IMG/VR virus record: IMGVR_UViG_3300011432_000154
Span: 1 to 30,062 of that record
Length of the DNA stretch: 30,062 nucleotides
Origin: a virus
Direction: 5' to 3' (one strand)
Below the pieces are notes generated by a model, which saw only the letters and a list, made by a program, of their open reading frames with translations, had not been told where the DNA came from and made no database searches. Below are positions 1 through 6,754 of this stretch, piece by piece. The first letter of the stretch is position 1. Each line of letters begins with the position of its first letter. The position numbers and the translations under genes were made by a program.

Positions 1-1236
1 GTAGAGAGTGTGAGTGGAGCGAACGGCACGATCTCTGGTGGAGTGACACTGAATCAGACTGGTGCAGTTGGGAAGTCGATGTTGTTCAACGGTACTACAG
101 GTAAAGTAATCACTACTCCTGTTACGATTACTCCTACAACATCGTTTGAATGGTGGTTCAAGACTACAAATGGTGCAGATATTACTTTTTGGGGTATTCC
201 ATTAGCAGCTTCTAATGACCGTATTCTAGTGAATACAAATACTGCAACACAGATTACTCTTCAAATCTATCATGCGAGTATTGCACAAGTCTCTACTCCA
301 ACGACTCAGAACATACCGGGTAGTTTAAGAGACGGAAACTGGCATCATCTCGTGTTAGTATTTCCTGGCAATAAAACGATGCAACTGTTTTTAGATGGAG
401 TGTCAAGAACTGTAGACAATCTTCCACTTCAACAAGCACTGGTCAATCAAATCACTGAATTTCAAATCGGCCACCATAGCAATTTCGTAACGTGGTGGAA
501 TGGTAACATGGACGAAGTAGCCATCTACAATCGAGCATTATCAGCCAATGAAATCCAATCTCACTATCTCGCCAAGTTCGGAATCACTGATCCATCCTCC
601 TATGCTGCGAAAGTAATATTGAGTGGGGCGAGTAATTATTGGCCGCTGAATGATTCTAGTGGTACAACAGCAGTAGATGTAATTGGTAATGCTGCTGGAA
701 CTATTAGCGGCGGCGTCACGCTCAATCAGCCGGGGGTGACCGCCGACAGTAAATCGATGACGTTTGACGGGGCGACGGGGAAGATCGTTACGGCGGCAAA
801 TGTGCCCTTGCCCTCAGTGTGTACGGTCGAAGGATGGATCAAAGCCACGTACAACGCTACACCCCGGCCAGTTTTTACGCTCGGATCGGCACAGGCGCCA
901 GCGTTTGCGATTGCTTCGTCCCGATTGAATGTCTACGACAGCGCGAACGCTATCGGCGTGTCCAGTCTCGCGACATTAGCGAATGGGCTCTGGTACCACG
1001 CGGTCTGGGTCTTTGATGGCGCGTTAGTACTGTTTTACATCAATGGGGTGTTCGATCGGTCGTCGGCGGCGGTTCGTGCCGTGGCGGCGCCTGCGCTCGT
1101 GGGGGTGGGGCACGATCCGGCGTTCGGCCCTGATCCACGCGGCTTCTGGATCGGCTCGTTGCAGGACGTGGCGATCTACCCGCGGGCCTTGAGTGCTACA
1201 GAGATTGCACAACATTATTCAGCGAGATTAGCATAA
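1..1236 (+). CDS. LamG/concanavalin A-like adhesin, 5' end cut by the window
   Basis: The frame is open from base 1, so the start lies upstream; the GTG at 10 is probably not the true start. Two lectin-fold repeats are visible. Each ends in the LamG-type signature 'DEVAIYNRALSANEI' or 'QDVAIYPRALSATEI' followed by HY. Repeat 2 begins near base 600 with 'YWPLND', and this opening is missing from repeat 1, so at least about 25 codons are lost at the window edge. Such domains usually bind glycans, and in phages they sit on fibres or tailspikes; host-surface binding is inferred. The second repeat (about 700-1195) is much richer in GC than the first and than the neighbouring genes. The stop codon overlaps the next ATG (TAATG), so the lipoprotein gene is translationally coupled. 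The fold is fairly sure; the exact virion location is not. Confidence 0.8.
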   Translation, partial: VESVSGANGTISGGVTLNQTGAVGKSMLFNGTTGKVITTPVTITPTTSFEWWFKTTNGADITFWGIPLAASNDRILVNTNTATQITLQIYHASIAQVSTPTTQNIPGSLRDGNWHHLVLVFPGNKTMQLFLDGVSRTVDNLPLQQALVNQITEFQIGHHSNFVTWWNGNMDEVAIYNRALSANEIQSHYLAKFGITDPSSYAAKVILSGASNYWPLNDSSGTTAVDVIGNAAGTISGGVTLNQPGVTADSKSMTFDGATGKIVTAANVPLPSVCTVEGWIKATYNATPRPVFTLGSAQAPAFAIASSRLNVYDSANAIGVSSLATLANGLWYHAVWVFDGALVLFYINGVFDRSSAAVRAVAAPALVGVGHDPAFGPDPRGFWIGSLQDVAIYPRALSATEIAQHYSARLA

Positions 1237-1784
1237 TGAGAAAATACGCGCTCATCATTTCAATCATCCTGATTACAGGATGCGACTACAATTTCATCGG
1301 GCCGACGATCAACAATAATAATTCAAACTCAAACACTAACACCATTGATATTCATGACATCGTAAATTTCGCACCAGTCCCTAATCCTACTACTCCTGTT
1401 CCTACAGCTCCGGGTACTCCGGGGCCACCGACTGAGGTTCCTGTACCAATTCCAGTTACATCGCAGGCATTAGCACAGAAGGTAGCTACAGATAATCCAT
1501 TCCTTTTGTCTCATTCATGTCCTGAAACATATGGTGAGTCCGGTTGGGCATTTCTAGACCTCGTAGTGAAGACGCTGCAAGTAAGTGATTCACGCTGGGG
1601 ATACTTTGTTAAACCAGATGGCACTATAAGTAAAGATGTAATCGCCTATAGAGCGACATCAGATAATGTGGGCGCGTGGGGAGTTGACATAATCCTCGAT
1701 AGATGTGGTCAATCGAAGTTTAGTTGGCAGGTCTTAGGATTTGATCCTGCTACTTCTTGGTCATTGATTAGGAATGGTAGCTAG
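1236..1784 (+). CDS. Phage-encoded lipoprotein with Asn/Ser and Pro-rich linkers
   Basis: This 182-residue protein starts with a classic lipoprotein signal: M-R-K, a hydrophobic run, then the lipobox I13-T14-G15-C16. Cys16 should be lipidated after signal peptidase II cleavage. Asp17 at the +2 position is the inner-membrane retention signal in enterobacteria. An Asn/Ser stretch (about 25-36) and a Pro/Thr/Val-rich linker (about 47-73) lead to a compact C-terminal domain of about 105 residues with two cysteines (Cys94, Cys157). I do not recognise the C-terminal domain. Phage lipoproteins often block superinfection at the cell envelope, and some are lysis proteins; either role here is inferred only from the lipobox and the coupling to the adhesin gene. 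The ATG overlaps the previous stop. Confidence 0.8.
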   Translation: MRKYALIISIILITGCDYNFIGPTINNNNSNSNTNTIDIHDIVNFAPVPNPTTPVPTAPGTPGPPTEVPVPIPVTSQALAQKVATDNPFLLSHSCPETYGESGWAFLDLVVKTLQVSDSRWGYFVKPDGTISKDVIAYRATSDNVGAWGVDIILDRCGQSKFSWQVLGFDPATSWSLIRNGS

Positions 1785-1792
1785 GAGAAGTT

Positions 1793-2443
1793 ATGGCATT
1801 TGGATTGGGCGCATTAGGTGGAGTAGGTAAGGCGATGATGAATGCGCCGGGTATGGGCGCAATCAGGAAACCACTCGCGGCAGGAATGCAGAAAACACCG
1901 GGATTGAAAGGTGTAGGTAATAAAATTGGATTAGGCCCATCCAAACCTCAGCAACAGGGTGGTGGAATACAGCCAGGTATGCAGAATTGGGGCGCACCAT
2001 CAGGTCCGATGCCACAACGAATGCAGCCGGGTATGCAGAATGCTGTACAGAATGCTGGTAATGCAATTGGTCAGGCATTCGGTAGGCCACAACCAATGCA
2101 GATGCAGGCACCACCAATGATGGCACCTGAACAGCAGATGCAGGAACCTGATCCACAAGCTATTCAAGCAATGCAAAACATGAAGATGCAACAGATGGGT
2201 CAGGGAATTGGTAGTGGAATGGGTCAGATGTTTGGTAGGATGGGTGGTGGACAAGGAATGATGCGTCCTCAGCCGTATCAGCGTGATATGGGACAGCAGA
2301 TGAATCAGTTGGCATCACCTGATGAATCATTCGATGAGCAGCGTAAAAACAAGTTTCAGCAGATGCGCGCTGGTGGAATTGGACCACGATTCGGTATGAG
2401 ACAGCCACAGATTCAACCTGAACCGGAGCCGCAGCAGTACTAA
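1793..2443 (+). CDS. Met/Gln/Gly/Pro-rich low-complexity virion-type protein
   Basis: The protein has 216 residues. Its N-terminus (MAFGLGALGGVGKAMM) is glycine-rich and amphipathic, and the rest is dominated by Met, Gln, Gly and Pro with repeated 'PGMQN' and 'QQM' units, so most of it is probably disordered. Residues 192-198 read RAGGIGP, a motif that also occurs in the next gene and in the 242-residue protein downstream of the terminase. An SD AGGAG at 1783-1787 lies five bases before the ATG. No enzyme motif is visible. Its setting just before packaging genes suggests a virion or ejection-associated protein, which is inference. The low-complexity composition means similarity searches would need masking. 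Confidence 0.7.
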   Translation: MAFGLGALGGVGKAMMNAPGMGAIRKPLAAGMQKTPGLKGVGNKIGLGPSKPQQQGGGIQPGMQNWGAPSGPMPQRMQPGMQNAVQNAGNAIGQAFGRPQPMQMQAPPMMAPEQQMQEPDPQAIQAMQNMKMQQMGQGIGSGMGQMFGRMGGGQGMMRPQPYQRDMGQQMNQLASPDESFDEQRKNKFQQMRAGGIGPRFGMRQPQIQPEPEPQQY

Positions 2444-2444
2444 C

Positions 2445-3449
2445 ATGGCATTCTTCAGTGCGCTCGGCAACTTTCTGAAACGACCTGAAGAAGATTATGG
2501 GGTGTATCAGCCTGTCGAGCAGAGTAGGTCAGGTGGTATTGGACCGATGCAGATGCCACAAGTATCACCACCAATACCGAGTGAACCTGTTCCATCTCAT
2601 GCTGTGACACCACCATCAGGACCAATGGGACCGACTAAGATTGGTCCTGAGCCTGGGTTTTTTGGTAATCTGGAACGTCAATATGCTAAAGGAGATATAG
2701 AGAATCTAGTTAAATCGACTCAGCGTGTGGTCGATACTACGAATATCGGAGCGTCATTGGATGATGTGGCGGCGCGTATGGGCAAACCTGCTGGATCATT
2801 CAGTACAGAACTAAAGAGAATATATGATCAGTGGGGCGGACATTATAATCTTTCACTTAAGGATAAATCTCGTTACAGTAGTCCTGATGATTCAATAGGA
2901 TATATTGAAATGGGAGCACGACCTATCGAGGGTCATTTACCAATCAGTATGACTTACTTAGGTGATTCATATCATGGCACGGGATTAGGCGGAGAAATGT
3001 ATCGGGAAGCTATTGAAAAGGTTAAGGAAAAAGGATTCAGAGGATTGGCGTCTGATCCTGATATGCGAAATGATTTTTCCAATCAAATATGGGATCGTCC
3101 TGGTATAACTAGTATCGATCGACCGGGGGGTTATAAGTATGAACTAATGTCGGAATACATTCCACGTGGTAAGGATTGGGTATCAACTCCTTTCAAGGGT
3201 TTGTTCAAACAGGATATGGCAGAACAGCCCATGTTGCCGGGAGTAAAGGAATTTCTACTCGACCAAATGAGGAATAAATCCTTCCAATCAGCAGGTGTGC
3301 GCCCCAATCCATTACAGAGTATAGTTACACAACAGAATCAACCCACACCAGATTATAATGCATTCGTTGATCGGCTTATACGTGAAGTAAATTCGAATAA
3401 GTCACAGCGTTCACTATTTCCATTCTTTGATTTTCCTGCTGGTAGATAA
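2445..3449 (+). CDS. Protein with a GNAT-like acetyltransferase segment
   Basis: The protein has 334 residues. Residues 1-70 are a Pro/Gly-rich, probably disordered tail that includes RSGGIGP at 28-34. A predicted alpha/beta core follows, and residues 170-206 look like GNAT motif A: a beta strand 'MTYLG', the pyrophosphate-type loop H-G-T-G-L-G-G (178-183), a helix 'EMYREAIEKVKEKG' and then 'LASD'. In GNAT enzymes this loop binds acetyl-CoA. No substrate can be deduced, and the C-terminal half (about 240-334) is unrecognised. It starts two bases after the previous stop and ends in a TAATG overlap with the large terminase, so the three genes are co-translated. It does not look like a small terminase despite its position. 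The GNAT call is moderate. Confidence 0.6.
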   Translation: MAFFSALGNFLKRPEEDYGVYQPVEQSRSGGIGPMQMPQVSPPIPSEPVPSHAVTPPSGPMGPTKIGPEPGFFGNLERQYAKGDIENLVKSTQRVVDTTNIGASLDDVAARMGKPAGSFSTELKRIYDQWGGHYNLSLKDKSRYSSPDDSIGYIEMGARPIEGHLPISMTYLGDSYHGTGLGGEMYREAIEKVKEKGFRGLASDPDMRNDFSNQIWDRPGITSIDRPGGYKYELMSEYIPRGKDWVSTPFKGLFKQDMAEQPMLPGVKEFLLDQMRNKSFQSAGVRPNPLQSIVTQQNQPTPDYNAFVDRLIREVNSNKSQRSLFPFFDFPAGR

Positions 3450-5098
3450 TGGATACTGAACAGAAGAAACCAGTATTCTCCTCCAACGAGTGGAGGCCTG
3501 AGCCTAAACAGGAACTATTTCTATCAATCCCCACAACTATTAAGGAGGCATTTTATGGCGGAGGAGCAGGATCAGGTAAGTCAGATGTACTACTTCTCTA
3601 CGGAATTGTCCATAGATGGCACGAACACCCGAAGTTCAAGCAAGTCTTCATGCGGCGTACCTATCCAGAACTTCGAAATGAAATTATACCCAGAAGTAGG
3701 GAACTGTATAGAAAGTTTGGAGCAACTCTCAATAAAACTGAAATGTGCTGGACATTCCCTCGTGAAGATCAATATGGCTCTACAGGTAGAGTTAACGAAG
3801 GAGCAATGATCTTTTTAGGTCATTGTGAGAATGAGGATGACGTACACCAATATGACACGATGCAAATCTGCCTCTACACGCCGGACGAACTCACGTCAAT
3901 CACTGAGTGGATCTACACCTATATTACTTTCCAACGAAATCGCGCACCCAAAGATTCAGGATTACCGTCCATCACACGCGCAGCTGGAATGCCGGGCGGT
4001 ATTGGACACACATGGACTTATAAAAGATTTATCAAACCTTACCCAAAAGGTGGAAAGATTATTGTCGGACGAGGTGGAAATAAGAGAATCTACATACATT
4101 CTACTCTTGAAGATAACAAACACATTGACCCAACATATAAGCAGTCATTACAAGGCATCACAATTGAAGCTGAGCGTAAAGCGAAGCTACTAGGCGATTG
4201 GGATGCGTATCAAGGACAAGTTTTCGATGAGTTTAGAGACAGGAAGTTTGAGGATGAACCATCGAATGCTATTCATGTGATTGAACCATTTGAGATTCCT
4301 CAATGGTGGCCGCGCATGGTAATTGGTGACTGGGGCTTTGCTGCTATGACTTGGATTGGCTATGCTGCAATCAGTCCTAACAAGAGAGTCTACATTTACC
4401 GCGAACAGTATTGGGTTAAGACGAAGATTGCTGAGTGGGCACCACATGTCAAACTATATATTGACAAGGAATCTCCCCGTCTCATCAGATTCTGTAAGTC
4501 CGCAGGTCAGGATCGCGGTCAGGAGCATACAATACAGCAACAGATTGAGGATGAACTGGGTCAATCCGTGGAACTCTCCAATAATACTCCCGGTTCGCGC
4601 ATTGCTGGAAAACTACTCATACACGAATACTTACGGTGGCAGCCAAAACTGATAAATCAGCAGGAAACACCTGAATACAGCGAAGACTATGCGATGTGGA
4701 TTATGCGGAATCGAGGAATGGTGGAATACAAGTCATACTTGAAGTCATTTGAACCACAGGAACCTGAAACGAACATTCCAAAGCTTCAAATCTTCAAGGG
4801 ATGTGAGATTTTAGTAGAGGCCATTAAGGCGTGTTCATATGACAAACCAAAAGGGAATAAACCTGCGGAAGACATCGCGGAATTTGAAGGTGACGACCCA
4901 ATCGACGGACTCAGATATCTTGTGGATGCAGCTGAGGGCTTCTTTGATGAATCAAATCAAGAATTTAAGAAGATTCAGGCGCAAGAAGCTCTCGTCAATA
5001 AACTGAGTGCGAGTCAGGACTGGACAGGGTTCTACCGTAACATGCGTAAGGTAGAGGAAGATGATACAATCAAACCAGTCAGTAGGTACAGACATTGA
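3449..5098 (+). CDS. terL: Terminase large subunit
   Basis: This 549-residue protein is the DNA-packaging motor ATPase and nuclease. The Walker A motif GGGAGSGKSD is at 37-46. Walker B is the strand 'ICLYTPDELTS' with D146-E147. The RNase H-like nuclease domain begins near residue 285, with the acidic residue D294 in 'MVIGDWGFA', a middle 'RFCKSAGQDRG' segment and the distal D486 in 'DPIDGLRYLVDA'. Length and domain order match phage TerL proteins. It should cut concatemeric DNA and drive it through the portal encoded at 6751. The start ATG overlaps the stop of the previous gene, and the stop overlaps the TTG start of the next. No recognisable small terminase gene is adjacent. Confidence 0.95.
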   Translation: MDTEQKKPVFSSNEWRPEPKQELFLSIPTTIKEAFYGGGAGSGKSDVLLLYGIVHRWHEHPKFKQVFMRRTYPELRNEIIPRSRELYRKFGATLNKTEMCWTFPREDQYGSTGRVNEGAMIFLGHCENEDDVHQYDTMQICLYTPDELTSITEWIYTYITFQRNRAPKDSGLPSITRAAGMPGGIGHTWTYKRFIKPYPKGGKIIVGRGGNKRIYIHSTLEDNKHIDPTYKQSLQGITIEAERKAKLLGDWDAYQGQVFDEFRDRKFEDEPSNAIHVIEPFEIPQWWPRMVIGDWGFAAMTWIGYAAISPNKRVYIYREQYWVKTKIAEWAPHVKLYIDKESPRLIRFCKSAGQDRGQEHTIQQQIEDELGQSVELSNNTPGSRIAGKLLIHEYLRWQPKLINQQETPEYSEDYAMWIMRNRGMVEYKSYLKSFEPQEPETNIPKLQIFKGCEILVEAIKACSYDKPKGNKPAEDIAEFEGDDPIDGLRYLVDAAEGFFDESNQEFKKIQAQEALVNKLSASQDWTGFYRNMRKVEEDDTIKPVSRYRH

Positions 5099-5412
5099 TT
5101 AAGGAACTGTTCAGAAAGTGGTTCGGGCTTCCTGATCCTACCTGCGCAACTTGTGAGGTTCTGCGCGAACAGCTCACGATGAGTGAGCGAGAACGCCGCG
5201 AACTGTTAGGCAAGTTGTTGGAAAAGGATAAGCCCGAGCCTCTTCTTTCTTCATCTAATGCTGAGGATTTACGTCCATTCACTCCACAATTTGTGCCGTG
5301 GAGAGTTAAGCAGCAGATGTTGGAAGCAGAGGATCGTAAGCGCGCAGAATTGATGCGTGGTAAAGCGAAAGAAATCGAGGAGTTGGAACAGGAGTTGGGA
5401 GTCAGCAAATGA
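5095..5412 (+). CDS. Small charged coiled-coil protein with a CxxC pair
   Basis: The protein has 105 residues and starts at TTG 5095, overlapping the terminase stop by four bases (TTGA); no in-frame ATG lies nearby. It contains C-A-T-C near residues 17-20, then a long charged helical region (about 22-46) and a second one at the C-terminus (about 72-103, rich in Glu, Lys and Arg), both of coiled-coil type. The stop overlaps the ATG of the membrane protein gene (ATGA). Similar small coiled-coil proteins commonly follow terminase genes in podovirus-like phages, but I cannot assign a function. A packaging accessory role is a guess from position. Confidence 0.7.
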   Translation: MIKELFRKWFGLPDPTCATCEVLREQLTMSERERRELLGKLLEKDKPEPLLSSSNAEDLRPFTPQFVPWRVKQQMLEAEDRKRAELMRGKAKEIEELEQELGVSK

Positions 5413-5588
5413 TTTACACGATTCTCGTCCTCGTAATCCTCGGATTGTGTCTCTATCTAATCGAGACATATATTCCGATGAGTCCCCCGATTAAGTTGGT
5501 GATTCGCATCGTCGTGGTGATTTTCTGCGTGCTGTGGATATTGAAAGTATTCGGTATCGCTGATGTTCCTATGCCGAGAGCTAGGTGA
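5409..5588 (+). CDS. 59-residue two-helix membrane protein (Thivi_2564-like)
   Basis: This short gene starts at ATG 5409, overlapping the previous stop by ATGA, and ends at TGA 5586-5588. The product has two hydrophobic helices (about residues 2-18 and 31-50) joined by 'LIETYIPMSPPIK'. The pattern of a short N-terminal helix, the TYIPM turn, a second Val/Ile helix and 'W-I-L-K-V-F-G' resembles the small Thivi_2564-family membrane proteins, which I recall being annotated in bacteria and phages. Function is not established. Two transmembrane helices and a position beside packaging genes make a holin-like or membrane-anchoring role possible, but that is speculation. Four bases separate its stop from the ATG of the next gene at 5592. 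Confidence 0.75.
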   Translation: MIYTILVLVILGLCLYLIETYIPMSPPIKLVIRIVVVIFCVLWILKVFGIADVPMPRAR

Positions 5589-5591
5589 ATC

Positions 5592-6320
5592 ATGGGATTC
5601 ATAAGTAAACTGGCACTAGGAGGCGGCAAAATCGGTAAAGTTGGCGGTAAGAATCTCCTTAAGTATGGAACAGCATTTATACCGGGCGTAGGTCCACTCG
5701 TATCGATGGGTATTAATGCAGCTACTAGTGCTGCTGATGCGAAGATGGAGGGTGGTAGTTGGGGTGATGCTGTTAAAGCAGGTGCAATCGGCGGCGCTAC
5801 AGGATACATGGGTGCAGGTGGATTTGGTAAATTAGGAAAACTTGGTAAAACCTTAGCTGTTGCAAATACAGTCGCTCCATTAGTAGGAGAAGCCGTGGCA
5901 TCTCGTAATTCTGGTTCAAATTCGCGCACTTCAGGTATCGGTCCTTCCACTAATCCGTCCGCTGTGTCGAGAACTGGACAAGCGATGCCTAAAGGTGGAT
6001 TCAGATACAGCGAGAATCCATTAAATCAGTATGATCAGTCTAGTCCTAATCTGTCGATGGCACTACATCAAGGGCGACAGGAAGCGATTAGGAATCAGCC
6101 ATTCCGTAAAGGGTATGACATCAAGACTCTGACGGGATACGAGAATGATGACACAACTAAGCCGACATATGCGTATTCGAGTATGCCGCGCATTCAGTCA
6201 GATCGACCTGACAAAAAGAAACGAAGAAATTTGGATAATTCTGAGGTGACTCCTACTCCAGAAACCGCGAAGAAACGTGGAGGTTTGGCAGGTATTAGAG
6301 ATAGGGTGCAAGCATACTAA
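5592..6320 (+). CDS. Glycine-rich protein with hydrophobic N-terminal segments
   Basis: This protein of 242 residues is not recognised. Residues 1-105 are rich in Gly, Ala, Val and Lys with glycine-zipper-like spacing ('AGAIGGATGYMGAGGFGKLGK'), so they could insert into or cross a membrane. Residues 105-242 are polar and probably disordered. R-T-S-G-I-G-P at 112-118 matches a motif in the two low-complexity proteins encoded at 1793 and 2445, and the N-terminus also resembles theirs. An SD-like AGGTGA precedes the ATG. The stop overlaps the start of the endonuclease gene (TAATG). A virion or ejection role is inferred from composition and neighbourhood. Confidence 0.65.
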   Translation: MGFISKLALGGGKIGKVGGKNLLKYGTAFIPGVGPLVSMGINAATSAADAKMEGGSWGDAVKAGAIGGATGYMGAGGFGKLGKLGKTLAVANTVAPLVGEAVASRNSGSNSRTSGIGPSTNPSAVSRTGQAMPKGGFRYSENPLNQYDQSSPNLSMALHQGRQEAIRNQPFRKGYDIKTLTGYENDDTTKPTYAYSSMPRIQSDRPDKKKRRNLDNSEVTPTPETAKKRGGLAGIRDRVQAY

Positions 6321-6754
6321 TGGTTGCTAACTATAAAAAGGCTTTTGCGCTCGGCGATCGCTGTAGAACTTGTAATGATATTGTTACAAGTGAAAACTGT
6401 GTATGGAGTGGTAATAATCTTAGAGTAGATTGTCGTAAATGTTGGACAATCAGAGCAAAGGAATATAATGCTAAAAGAGATATGAAACATCATAATATGA
6501 AACATCGATATGGAATGGTTCCAGAAGAATATAACAAGAAACTGGAATTACAATTGGGTGGCTGTGCAATTTGTAAACAACCTTGTAAAACTGGAAGAAA
6601 TCTTGCCATAGATCATAGTCATAAAACTAATATACTCCGAGATTTATTGTGTCAGCGATGCAACGTAGTACTTGGACTTGTGAATGATGATGAGTTGTTA
6701 TTGTTCGATATGATGGATTATCTCAAACGGCACGAGACGGAGGTGGCATCATGA
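6320..6754 (+). CDS. Endonuclease VII-type HNH nuclease
   Basis: The protein has 144 residues. The C-terminal part is a recombination endonuclease VII (T4 gp49-like) fold: 'YGMVPEEYNKKLELQLGG', zinc ligands C82-x2-C85 and C111-x2-C114, and the catalytic D98-H99 in 'LAIDHSHK'. The N-terminus adds another possible zinc site (C15, C18, C38, C41). All key residues are present, so the enzyme is probably active on DNA. Family members either resolve branched DNA before packaging or act as free-standing homing endonucleases. The gene overlaps both neighbours (TAATG upstream, ATGA with the portal gene) and is AT-rich. Whether it resolves Holliday junctions or is a selfish insertion cannot be decided here. 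Confidence 0.88.
   Translation: MVANYKKAFALGDRCRTCNDIVTSENCVWSGNNLRVDCRKCWTIRAKEYNAKRDMKHHNMKHRYGMVPEEYNKKLELQLGGCAICKQPCKTGRNLAIDHSHKTNILRDLLCQRCNVVLGLVNDDELLLFDMMDYLKRHETEVAS

Noticed and set aside
1-1236. Diversity-generating retroelement target in the lectin-type gene
   Set aside because: No reverse transcriptase and no template/variable repeat pair with adenine-specific changes was seen in the window. The difference between the repeats is a general GC shift.
5453-5950. Antisense Pro-rich open frame
   Set aside because: It covers the 59-residue membrane protein gene and the start of the Gly-rich gene. Its Pro-rich content is simply the complement of glycine codons.
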